Positions 26,241 through 39,200 of a stretch of DNA of 64,000 nt are shown here, piece by piece. A model generated the notes under the pieces. The model was not told the origin of the DNA and ran no database searches. It saw only the letters and a program-made list of their open reading frames with translations. This DNA is from Toxonevra muliebris. Lineage: Eukaryota; Arthropoda; Insecta; Diptera; Pallopteridae. A program made the translations under genes and the position numbers. The stretch covers positions 248,001 through 312,000 of the forward strand of contig CAVNUY010000046.1 of NCBI GenBank assembly GCA_963691655.1. Direction: 5' to 3'. Every line of letters begins with the position of its first letter. The first letter of the stretch is position 1.

Positions 26241-29200
26241 TTTAATTCCGAATTTTAATTTCGAATTTTAATTTCGAATTTTAATTCCGAATTTTAATTT
26301 CGAATTTCAATTTCGAATTTTAATTCCGAATTTTAATTTCGAATTTCAATTTCGAATTTTAATTTCGAATTTTAATTCCGAATTTTAATTTCGAATTTTA
26401 ACTCCGAATTTTAATTCCGAATTTTAATTCCGAATTTTAATTCCGAATTTCAATTTAGAATTTCAATTTCGAATTTTAATTTCGAATTTTAATTCCGAAT
26501 TTTAATTTCGAATTTTAATTTCAAATTTTAATTTCGAATTTTAATTCCGAATTTTAATTCCGAATTTTAATTCCGAATTTTAATTTCGAATTTTAATTTC
26601 GAATTTTAATTTCGAATTTTAATTCCGAATTTTAATTTCGAATTTCAATTTCGAATTTTAATTCCGAATTTTAATTTCGAATTTCAATTTCGAATTTTAA
26701 TTTCGAATTTTAATTCCGAATTTTAATTTCGAATTTTAACTCCGAATTTTAATTCCGAATTTTAATTTCGAATTTTAATTCCGAATTTCAATTTCGAATT
26801 TCAATTTCGAATTTTAATTTCGAATTTTAATTTCGAATTTTAATTCCGAATTTTAATTCCGAATTTTAATTCCGAATTTCAATTTCGAATTTCAATTTCG
26901 AATTTTAATTTCGAATTTTAATTTCGAATTTTAATTCCGAATTTTAATTCCAAATTTTAATTCCGAATTTTAATTCCGAATTTCAATTTCGAATTTCAAT
27001 TTCGAATTTTAATTCCGAATTTTAATTTCGAATTTTAATTCCGAATTTTAATTCCAAATTTTAATTCCGAATTTTAATTTCGAATTTCAATTTCGAACTT
27101 TAATTTCGAATTTCAATTCCGAATTTTATTTTCGAATTTTAATTCCGAATTTAAATTTCGAATTTTAATTCCGAATTTTAATTTCGAATTTTAATTTCGA
27201 ATTTTAATTCCGAATTTTAATTTCGAATTTCAATTTCGAATTTTAATTCCGAATTTTAATTTCGAATTTCAATTTCGAATTTTAATTTCGAATTTTAATT
27301 CCGAATTTTAATTTCGAATTTTAATTTAGAATTTTAACTCCGAATTTTAATTCCGAATTTTAATTCCGAATTTCAATTTCGAATTTCAATTTCGAATTTT
27401 AATTTCGAATTTTAATTTCGAATTTTAATTCCGAATTTTAATTCCAAATTTTAATTCCGAATTTTAATTTCGAATTTCAATTTCGAACTTTAATTTCGAA
27501 TTTCAATTCCGAATTTTAATTTCGAATTTTAATTTCGAATTTTAATTTCGAATTTTAATTTCGAATTTTAATTTCGAATTTTAATTCCGAATTTTAATTT
27601 CGAATTTTAATTTCGAATTTTAATTTCGAATTTTAATTTCGAATTTTAATTTCGAATTTTAATTTCGAATTTTAATTCCGAATTTTAATTCCGAATTTTA
27701 ATTTCGAATTTCAATTTCGAATTTTAATTTCGAATTTTAATTCCGAATTTTAATTTCGAATTTTAATTTCGAATTTTAATTTCGAATTTTAATTCCGAAT
27801 TTTAATTTCGAATTTCAATTTCGAATTTTAATTTCGAATTTTAATTCCGAATTTTAATTTCGAATTTTAATTCCGAATTTTAATTCCGAATTTTAATTCC
27901 GAATTTTAATTTCGAATTTCAATTTCGAATTTCAATTTCGAATTTTAATTCCGAATTTTAATTTCGAATTTTAATTTCAAATTTTAATTTCGAATTTTAA
28001 TTTCGAATTTTAATTTCGAATTTCAATTTCGAATTTTAATTCCGAATTTTAATTTCGAATTTCAATTTCGAATTTTAATTTCGAATTTTAATTTCGAATT
28101 TTAATTTCGAATTTTAATTTCGAATTTTAGTTTCGAATTTTAATTTCGAATTTTAATTTCGAATTTCAATTTCGAATTTTAATTTCGAATTTTAATTCCG
28201 AATTTTAATTTCGAATTTTAATTCCGAATTTTAATTCCGAATTTTAATTCCGAATTTTAATTTCGAATTTTAATTTCGAATTTCAATTTCCAATTTTAAT
28301 TTCGAATTTTAATTCCGAAATTAAAATTCGATTTTTAATTCCGAATTTTAATTTCGAATTTTAATTTCGAATTTTAATTTCGAATTTCAATTTCGAATTT
28401 TAATTCCGAGTTTTAATTTCGAATTTCAATTTCGAATTTTAATTCCGAATTTTAATTCCGAATTTTAATTTCGAATTTTAATTTCGAATTTTAATTTCGA
28501 ATTTTAATTTCGAATTTCAATTTCGAATTTCAATTCCGAATTTTAATTTCGAATTTTAATTTCGAATTTTAATTTCGAATTTTAATTTCGAATTTCAATT
28601 CCGAATTTTAATTTCGAATTTTAATTTCGAATTTTAATTTCGAATTTTAATTTCGAATTTCAATTTCGAATTTTAATTTCGAATTTTAATTCCGAATTTT
28701 ATTTCCGAATTTTAATTTCGAATTTTAATTTCGAAATTTAATTTCGAATTTTAATTCCGAATTTTAATTCCGAATTTTAATTCCGAATTTTAATTCCGAA
28801 TTTTAATTCCGAATTTTAATTCCGAATTTTAATTTCGAATTTTAATTCCGAATTTTAATTCCGAATTTTAATTCCGAATTTTAATTTCGAATTTTAATTC
28901 CGAATTTTAATTCCGAATTTTAATTCCGAATTTTAATTTCGAATTTTAATTCCGAATTTTAATTTCGAATTTCAATTTCGAATTTTAATTTCGAATTTTA
29001 ATTCCGAATTTTAATTTCGAATTTTAATTCCGAATTTTAATTTCGAATTTTAATTTCGAATTTTAATTTCGAATTTTAATTCCGAATTTTAATTTCGAAT
29101 TTTAATTTCGAATTTTAATTTCGAATTTTAATTCCGAATTTTAATTTCAAATTTTAATTCCGAATTTTAATTCCGAATTTTAATTTCGAATTTCAATTTC

Positions 29201-29300
29201 GAATTTCAATTTCGAATTTTATTTTCGAATTTTAATTCCGAATTTTAATTTCGAATTTTAATTCCGAATTTTAATTTCGAATTTTAATTCCGAATTTTAA
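26150..29300 (+). repeat. Segmental duplication B, copy 2
   Basis: Partner of 21.5-24.7 kb. From about 27 kb it overlaps the larger block that is itself copied 11 kb downstream, so the GATTTTT-tagged inverted unit exists three times: 23,651, 28,330 and 39,458. Confidence 0.83.
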
Positions 29301-32300
29301 TTTCGAATTTCAATTTCGAATTTTAATTTCGAATTTTAATTCCGAATTTTAATTTCGAATTTCAATTTCGAATTTTAATTTCGAATTTTAATTCCGAATT
29401 TTAATTCCGAATTTTAATTCCGAATTTTAATTCCGAATTTTAATTTCTAATTTTAATTCCGAATTTTAATTCCGAATTTTAATTCCGAATTTTAATTCCT
29501 AACTTTAATTCCGAATTTTAATTTCGAATCTTAATTTCGAATTTTAATTCCGAATTTTATTTTCGAATTTTAATTCCGAATTTAAATTTCGAATTTTAAT
29601 TCCGAATTTTAATTTCGAATTTTAATTTCGAATTTTAATTCCGAATTTTAATTTCGAATTTCAATTTCGAATTTTAATTCCGAATTTTAATTTCGAATTT
29701 CAATTTCGAATTTTAATTTCGAATTTTAATTCCGAATTTTAATTTCGAATTTTAACTCCGAATTTTAATTCCGAATTTTAATTCCGAATTTTAATTCCGA
29801 ATTTCAATTTCGAATTTCAATTTCGAATTTTAATTTCGAATTTTAATTCCGAATTTTAATTTCGAATTTTAATTTCAAATTTTAATTTCGAATTTTAATT
29901 CCGAATTTTAATTCCGAATTTTAATTCCGAATTTTAATTTCGAATTTTAATTTCGAATTTTAATTTCGAATTTTAATTCCGAATTTTAATTTCGAATTTC
30001 AATTTCGAATTTTAATTCCGAATTTTAATTTCGAATTTCAATTTCGAATTTTAATTTCGAATTTTAATTCCGAATTTTAATTTCGAATTTTAACTCCGAA
30101 TTTTAATTCCGAATTTTAATTCCGAATTTTAATTCCGAATTTCAATTTCGAATTTCAATTTCGAATTTTAATTTCGAATTTTAATTTCGAATTTTAATTC
30201 CGAATTTTAATTCCGAATTTTAATTCCGAATTTCAATTTCGAATTTCAATTTCGAATTTTAATTTCGAATTTTAATTTCGAATTTTAATTCCGAATTTTG
30301 ATTCCAAATTTTAATTCCGAATTTTAATTCCGAATTTCAATTTCGAATTTCAATTTCGAATTTTAATTTCGAATTTTAATTTCGAATTTTAATTCCGAAT
30401 TTTAATTCCAAATTTTAATTCCGAATTTTAATTTCGAATTTCAATTTCGAACTTTAATTTCGAATTTCAATTCCGAATTTTATTTTCGAATTTTAATTCC
30501 GAATTTAAATTTCGAATTTTAATTCCGAATTTTAATTTCGAATTTTAATTTCGAATGTTAATTCCGAATTTTAATTTCGAATTTCAATTTCGAATTTTAA
30601 TTCCGAATTTTAATTTCGAATTTCAATTTCGAATTTTAATTTCGAATTTTAATTCCGAATTTTAATTTCGAATTTTAATTTCGAATTTTAATTTCGAATT
30701 TCAATTTCGAATTTTAATTCCGAATTTTAATTCCGAATTTCAATTTCGAATTTCAATTTCGAATTTTAATTTAGGATTTTAATTTCGAATTTTAATTCCG
30801 AATTTTAATTCCAAATTTTAATTCCGAATTTTAATTTCGAATTTCAATTTCGAACTTTAATTTCGAATTTCAATTCCGAATTTTAATTTCGAATTTTAAT
30901 TTCGAATTTTAATTTCGAATTTTAATTTCGAATTTTAATTTCGAATTTTAATTCCGAATTTTAATTTCGAATTTTAATTTCGAATTTTAATTTCGAATTT
31001 TAATTTCGAATTTTAATTTCGAATTTTAATTTCGAATTTTAATTCCGAATTTTAATTTCGAATTTCAATTTCGAATTTTAATTTCGAATTTTAATTCCGA
31101 ATTTTAATTTCGAATTTTAATTTCGAATTTTAATTTCGAATTTTAATTTCGAATTTTAATTTCGAATTTCAATTTCGAATTTTAATTTCGAATTTTAATT
31201 CCGAATTTTTATTTCGAATTTTAATTTCGAATTTTAATTCCGAATTTTAATTCCGAATTTTAATTTCGAATTTCAATTTCGAATTTCAATTTCGAATTTT
31301 AATTCCGAATTTTAATTTCGAATTTTAATTTCGAATTTTAATTTCGAATTTTAATTCCGAATTTTAATTTCGAATTTTAATTTCGAATTTTAATTTCGAA
31401 TTTTAATTCCGAATTTTAATTTCGAATTTCAATTTCGAATTTTAATTTCGAATTTTAATTCCGAATTTTAATTTCGAATTTTAATTCCGAATTTTAATTC
31501 CGAATTTTAATTCCGAATTTTAATTCCGAATTTTAATTTCGAATTTCAATTTCGAATTTCAATTTCGAATTTTAATTCCGAATTTTAATTTCGAATTTCA
31601 ATTTCGAATTTTAATTTTGAATTTTAATTTCGAATTTTAATTTCGAATTTCAATTTCGAATTTTAATTCCGAATTTTAATTTCGAATTTCAATTTCGAAT
31701 TTTAATTTCGAATTTTAATTTCGAATTTTAATTTCGAATTTTAATTTCGAATTTTAATTTCGAATTTCAATTTCGAATTTTAATTTCGAATTTTAATTCC
31801 GAATTTTAATTTCGAATTTTAATTCCGAATTTTAATTCCGAATTTTAATTCCGAATTTTAATTTCGAATTTTAATTTCGAATTTCAATTTCCAATTTTAA
31901 TTTCGAATTTTAATTCCGAAATTAAAATTCGAATTTTAATTCCGAATTTTAATTTCGAATTTTAATTTCGAATTTTAATTTCGAATTTCAATTTCGAATT
32001 TTAATTCCCAGTTTTAATTTCGAATTTCAATTTCGAATTTTAATTCCGAATTTTAATTCCGAATTTTAATTTCGAATTTTAATTTCGAATTTTAATTTCG
32101 AATTTCAATTTCGAATTTTAATTCCGAATTTTAATTCCGAATTTTAATTCCGAATTTTAATTCCGAATTTTAATTTCGAATTTTAATTTCGAATTTCAAT
32201 TTCCAATTTTAATTTCGAATTTTAATTCCGAAATTAAAATTCGAATTTTAATTCCGAATTTTAATTTCGAATTTCAATTTCGAATTTTAATTTCGAATTT
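26900..32300 (+). repeat. Segmental duplication C, copy 1 (offset 11.0-11.14 kb)
   Basis: Nine or more landmarks recur at 11,128 bp (856 units exactly) between about 27.9 and 30.6 kb: TTTCAAATT (27,978), TTAGTTT (28,130), GATTTTT (28,330), CCGAG (28,410), TTATTTCCG (28,701), CTAATTTT after TTT (29,448), CTAACTTT (29,503), the five-unit module (29,525) and GAATGTTAA (30,557). The offset changes to about 11,141 near 30.8 kb, 11,024 at 31.2 kb and 11,011 from 31.9 kb, each a whole number of units. One private change is TTTAGGATT at 30,773. Confidence 0.88.
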
Positions 32301-32599
32301 TAATTCCGAATTTTAATTTCGAATTTTAATTCCGAATTTTAATTTCGAATTTTAATTCCGAATTGTAATTTCGAATCTTAATTTCGAATTTTAATTCCGA
32401 ATTTTAATTTCGAATTTCAATTTCGAATTTTAATTTCGAATTTTAATTCCGAATTTTAATTTCGAATTTTAATTTCGAATTTTAATTCCGAATTTTAATT
32501 TCGAATTTTAATTCCGAATTTTAATTCCGAATTTTAATTTCGAATTTTAATTCCGAATTTTAATTCCGAATTTTAATTCCGAATTTTAATTTCGAATTT

Positions 32600-35500
32600 T
32601 AATTTCGAATTTTAATTTCGAATTTTAATTTCGAATTTTAATTCCGAATTTTAATTCCAAATTTTAATTCCGAATTTTAATTCCGAATTTTAATTTCGAA
32701 TTTTAATTTCGAATTTCAATTTCGAATTTTAATTTCGAATTTTAATTCCGAATTTTAATTCCGAATTTTAATTCCGAATTTTAATTCCGAATTTTAATTT
32801 CGAATTTTAATTTCGAATTTCAATTTCCAATTTTAATTTCGAATTTTAATTCCGAAATTAAAATTCGAATTTTAATTCCGAATTTTAATTTCGAATTTTA
32901 ATTTCGAATTTTAATTTCGAATTTCAATTTCGAATTTTAATTCCGAGTTTTAATTTCGAATTTCAATTTCGAATTTTAATTCCGAATTTTAATTCCGAAT
33001 TTTAATTTCGAATTTTAATTTCGAATTTTAATTTCGAATTTCAATTTCGAATTTTAATTCCGAATTTTAATTCCGAATTTTAATTCCGAATTTTAATTCT
33101 GAATTTTAATTTCGAATTTTAATTTCGAATTTCAATTTCCAATTTTAATTTCGAATTTTAATTCCGAAATTAAAATTCGAATTTTAATTCCGAATTTTAA
33201 TTTCGAATTTCAATTTCGAATTTTAATTTCGAATTTTAATTCCGAATTTTAATTTCGAATTTTAATTCCGAATTTTAATTTCGAATTTTAATTCCGAATT
33301 TTAATTTCGAATTTTAATTTCGAATTTTAATTCCGAATTTTAATTTCGAATTTCAATTTCGAATTTTAATTTCGAATTTTAATTCCGAATTTTAATTTCG
33401 AATTTTAATTTCGATATTTAATTCCGAATTTTAATTTCGAATTTTAATTCCGAATTTTAATTCCGAATTTTAATTTCGAATTTTAATTCCGAATTTTAAT
33501 TCCGAATTTTAATTCCGAATTTTAATTTCGAATTTTAATTTCGAATTTTAATTTCGAATTTTAATTTCGAATTTTAATTCCGAATTTTAATTCCAAATTT
33601 TAATTCCGAATTTTAATTCCGAATTTTAATTTCGAATTTTAATTTCGAATTTCAATTTCGAATTTTAATTTCGAATTTTAATTCCGAATTTTAATTCCGA
33701 ATTTTAATTCCGAATTTTAATTCCGAATTTTAATTTCGAATTTTAATTTCGAATTTTAATTTCGAATTTTAATTTCGAATTTCAATTTCGAATTTTAATT
33801 TCGAATTTTAATTTCGAATTTCAATTTCGAATTTTAATTCCGAATTTTAATTCCGAATTTTAATTCCGAATTTTAATTCCGAATTTTAATTCCGAATTTT
33901 AATTCCGAATTTTAATTTCGAATTTCAATTTCGAATTTCAAATTCGAATTTTAATTTCGAATTTTAATTCCGAATTTTAATTTCGAATTTTAATTCCGAA
34001 TTTTAATTCCGAATTTTAATTCCGAATTTTAATTCCGAATTTTAATTCCGAATTTTAATTTCGAATTTCAATTTCGAATTTTAATTTCGAATTTTAATTC
34101 CGAATTTTAATTTCGAATTTTAATTCCGAATTTTAATTCCGAATTTTAATTTCGAATTTTAATTTCGAATTTCAATTTCGAATTTTAATTTCGAATTTTA
34201 ATTCCGAATTTTAATTCCGAATTTTAATTCCGAATTTTAATTTCGAATTTCAATTTCGAATTTTAATTTCGAATTTTAATTTCGAATTTCAATTTCGAAT
34301 TTTAATTCCGAATTTTAATTCCGAATTTTAATTCCGAATTTTAATTCCGAATTTTAATTCCGAATTTTAATTCCGAATTTTAATTTCGAATTTCAATTTC
34401 GAATTTCAAATTCGAATTTTAATTTCGAATTTTAATTCCGTATTTTAATTTCGAATTTTAATTCCGAATTTTAATTCCGAATTTTAATTCCGAATTTTAA
34501 TTCCGAATTTTAATTCCGAATTTTAATTTCGAATTTCAATTTCGAATTTTAATTTCGAATTTTAATTCCGAATTTTAATTTCGAATTTTAATTCCGAATT
34601 TTAATTCCGAATTTTAATTTCGAATTTTAATTTCGAATTTCAATTTCGAATTTTAATTTCGAATTTTAATTCCGAATTTTAATTCCGAATTTTAATTCCG
34701 AATTTTAATTCCGAATTTCAATTTCGAATTTCAATTTCGAATTTTAATTTCGAATTTTAATTTCGAATTTTAATTCCGAATTTTAATTCCAAATTTTAAT
34801 TCCGAATTTTAATTCCGAATTTCAATTTCGAATTTCAATTTCGAATTTTAATTTCGAATTTTAATTTCGAATTTTAATTCCGAATTTTAATTCCAAATTT
34901 TAATTCCGAATTTTAATTTCGAATTTCAATTTCGAACTTTAATTTCGAATTTCAATTCCGAATTTTATTTTCGAATTTTAATTCCGAATTTAAATTTCGA
35001 ATTTTAATTCCGAATTTTAATTTCGAATTTTAATTTCGAATTTTAATTCCGAATTTTAATTTCGAATTTCAATTTCGAATTTTAATTCCGAATTTTAATT
35101 TCGAATTTCAATTTCGAATTTTAATTTCGAATTTTAATTCCGAATTTTAATTTCGAATTTTAATTTCGAATTTTAACTCCGAATTTTAATTCCGAATTTT
35201 AATTCCGAATTTTAATTCCGAATTTCAATTTCGAATTTCAATTTCGAATTTTAATTTCGAATTTTAATTTCGAATTTTAATTCCGAATTTTAATTCCAAA
35301 TTTTAATTCCGAATTTTAATTTCGAATTTCAATTTCGAACTTTAATTTCGAATTTCAATTCCGAATTTTAATTTCGAATTTTAATTTCGAATTTTAATTT
35401 CGAATTTTAATTTCGAATTTTAATTTCGAATTTTAATTCCGAATTTTAATTTCGAATTTTAATATCGAATTTTAATTTCGAATTTTAATTTCGAATTTTA

Positions 35501-35900
35501 ATTTCGAATTTTAATTTCGAATTTTAATTCCGAATTTTAATTCCGAATTTTAATTTCGAATTTCAATTTCGAATTTTAATTTCGAATTTTAATTCCGAAT
35601 TTTAATTTCGAATTTTAATTTCGAATTTTAATTTCGAATTTTAATTCCGAATTTTAATTTCGAATTTCAATTTCGAATTTTAATTTCGAATTTTAATTCC
35701 GAATTTTAATTTCGAATTTTAATTCCGAATTTTAATTCCGAATTTTAATTCCGAATTTTAATTTCGAATTTCAATTTCGAATTTCAATTTCGAATTTTAA
35801 TTCCGAATTTTAATTTCGAATTTTAATTTCAAATTTTAATTTCGAATTTTAATTTCGAATTTTAATTCCGAATTTTAATTTCGAATTTTAATTTCGAATT
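32600..35900 (+). repeat. Segmental duplication D, copy 1 (offset 3,289 bp)
   Basis: Landmarks recur 3,289 bp (253 units) downstream: CCAAA (32,659), inverted units (32,853 and 33,165), TTCTGAA near 33,098, GATATTTAA (33,413), CAAATTCG (33,945 and 34,413) and CCGTATTTT (34,441). From about 34.9 kb the offset is 3,276, one unit less. The AATATCG near 35,463 is private to this copy. Confidence 0.88.
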
Positions 35901-38900
35901 TTAATTTCGAATTTTAATTTCGAATTTTAATTCCGAATTTTAATTCCAAATTTTAATTCCGAATTTTAATTCCGAATTTTAATTTCGAATTTTAATTTCG
36001 AATTTCAATTTCGAATTTTAATTTCGAATTTTAATTCCGAATTTTAATTCCGAATTTTAATTCCGAATTTTAATTCCGAATTTTAATTTCGAATTTTAAT
36101 TTCGAATTTCAATTTCCAATTTTAATTTCGAATTTTAATTCCGAAATTAAAATTCGAATTTTAATTCCGAATTTTAATTTCGAATTTTAATTTCGAATTT
36201 TAATTTCGAATTTCAATTTCGAATTTTAATTCCGAGTTTTAATTTCGAATTTCAATTTCGAATTTTAATTCCGAATTTTAATTCCGAATTTTAATTTCGA
36301 ATTTTAATTTCGAATTTTAATTTCGAATTTCAATTTCGAATTTTAATTCCGAATTTTAATTCCGAATTTTAATTCCGAATTTTAATTCTGAATTTTAATT
36401 TCGAATTTTAATTTCGAATTTCAATTTCCAATTTTAATTTCGAATTTTAATTCCGAAATTAAAATTCGAATTTTAATTCCGAATTTTAATTTCGAATTTC
36501 AATTTCGAATTTTAATTTCGAATTTTAATTCCGAATTTTAATTTCGAATTTTAATTCCGAATTTTAATTTCGAATTTTAATTCCGAATTTTAATTTCGAA
36601 TTTTAATTTCGAATTTTAATTCCGAATTTTAATTTCGAATTTCAATTTCGAATTTTAATTTCGAATTTTAATTCCGAATTTTAATTTCGAATTTTAATTT
36701 CGATATTTAATTCCGAATTTTAATTTCGAATTTTAATTCCGAATTTTAATTCCGAATTTTAATTTCGAATTTTAATTCCGAATTTTAATTCCGAATTTTA
36801 ATTCCGAATTTTAATTTCGAATTTTAATTTCGAATTTTAATTTCGAATTTTAATTTCGAATTTTAATTCCGAATTTTAATTCCAAATTTTAATTCCGAAT
36901 TTTAATTCCGAATTTTAATTTCGAATTTTAATTTCGAATTTCAATTTCGAATTTTAATTTCGAATTTTAATTCCGAATTTTAATTCCGAATTTTAATTCC
37001 GAATTTTAATTCCGAATTTTAATTTCGAATTTTAATTTCGAATTTTAATTTCGAATTTTAATTTCGAATTTCAATTTCGAATTTTAATTTCGAATTTTAA
37101 TTTCGAATTTCAATTTCGAATTTTAATTCCGAATTTTAATTCCGAATTTTAATTCCGAATTTTAATTCCGAATTTTAATTCCGAATTTTAATTCCGAATT
37201 TTAATTTCGAATTTCAATTTCGAATTTCAAATTCGAATTTTAATTTCGAATTTTAATTCCGAATTTTAATTTCGAATTTTAATTCCGAATTTTAATTCCG
37301 AATTTTAATTCCGAATTTTAATTCCGAATTTTAATTCCGAATTTTAATTTCGAATTTCAATTTCGAATTTTAATTTCGAATTTTAATTCCGAATTTTAAT
37401 TTCGAATTTTAATTCCGAATTTTAATTCCGAATTTTAATTTCGAATTTTAATTTCGAATTTCAATTTCGAATTTTAATTTCGAATTTTAATTCCGAATTT
37501 TAATTCCGAATTTTAATTCCGAATTTTAATTTCGAATTTCAATTTCGAATTTTAATTTCGAATTTTAATTTCGAATTTCAATTTCGAATTTTAATTCCGA
37601 ATTTTAATTCCGAATTTTAATTCCGAATTTTAATTCCGAATTTTAATTCCGAATTTTAATTCCGAATTTTAATTTCGAATTTCAATTTCGAATTTCAAAT
37701 TCGAATTTTAATTTCGAATTTTAATTCCGTATTTTAATTTCGAATTTTAATTCCGAATTTTAATTCCGAATTTTAATTCCGAATTTTAATTCCGAATTTT
37801 AATTTCGAATTTCAATTTCGAATTTTAATTTCGAATTTTAATTCCGAATTTTAATTTCGAATTTTAATTCCGAATTTTAATTCCGAATTTTAATTTCGAA
37901 TTTTAATTTCGAATTTCAATTTCGAATTTTAATTTCGAATTTTAATTCCGAATTTTAATTCCGAATTTTAATTCCGAATTTTAATTCCGAATTTCAATTT
38001 CGAATTTCAATTTCGAATTTTAATTTCGAATTTTAATTTCGAATTTTAATTCCGAATTTTAATTCCAAATTTTAATTCCGAATTTTAATTCCGAATTTCA
38101 ATTTCGAATTTCAATTTCGAATTTTAATTTCGAATTTTAATTTCGAATTTTAATTCCGAATTTTAATTCCAAATTTTAATTCCGAATTTTAATTTCGAAT
38201 TTCAATTTCGAACTTTAATTTCGAATTTCAATTCCGAATTTTATTTTCGAATTTTAATTCCGAATTTAAATTTCGAATTTTAATTCCGAATTTTAATTTC
38301 GAATTTTAATTTCGAATTTTAATTCCGAATTTTAATTTCGAATTTCAATTTCGAATTTTAATTCCGAATTTTAATTTCGAATTTCAATTTCGAATTTTAA
38401 TTTCGAATTTTAATTCCGAATTTTAATTTCGAATTTTAATTTCGAATTTTAACTCCGAATTTTAATTCCGAATTTTAATTCCGAATTTTAATTCCGAATT
38501 TCAATTTCGAATTTCAATTTCGAATTTTAATTTCGAATTTTAATTTCGAATTTTAATTCCGAATTTTAATTCCAAATTTTAATTCCGAATTTTAATTTCG
38601 AATTTCAATTTCGAACTTTAATTTCGAATTTCAATTCCGAATTTTAATTTCGAATTTTAATTTCGAATTTTAATTTCGAATTTTAATTTCGAATTTTAAT
38701 TTCGAATTTTAATTCCGAATTTTAATTTCGAATTTTAATTTCGAATTTTAATTTCGAATTTTAATTTCGAATTTTAATTTCGAATTTTAATTTCGAATTT
38801 TAATTCCGAATTTTAATTCCGAATTTTAATTTCGAATTTCAATTTCGAATTTTAATTTCGAATTTTAATTCCGAATTTTAATTTCGAATTTTAATTTCGA

Positions 38901-39200
38901 ATTTTAATTTCGAATTTTAATTCCGAATTTTAATTTCGAATTTCAATTTCGAATTTTAATTTCGAATTTTAATTCCGAATTTTAATTTCGAATTTTAATT
39001 CCGAATTTTAATTCCGAATTTTAATTCCGAATTTTAATTTCGAATTTCAATTTCGAATTTCAATTTCGAATTTTAATTCCGAATTTTAATTTCGAATTTT
39101 AATTTCAAATTTTAATTTCGAATTTTAATTTCGAATTTTAATTTCGAATTTCAATTTCGAATTTTAATTCCGAATTTTAATTTCGAATTTCAATTTCGAA
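35900..39200 (+). repeat. Segmental duplication D, copy 2
   Basis: Tandem partner of the preceding block, with landmarks at 35,948, 36,142, 36,454, 36,702, 37,234, 37,702, 37,730, 38,213 and 38,616. Part of it (about 35.9-37.5 kb) matches again 9,724 bp downstream at about 45.7-47.3 kb. Confidence 0.87.
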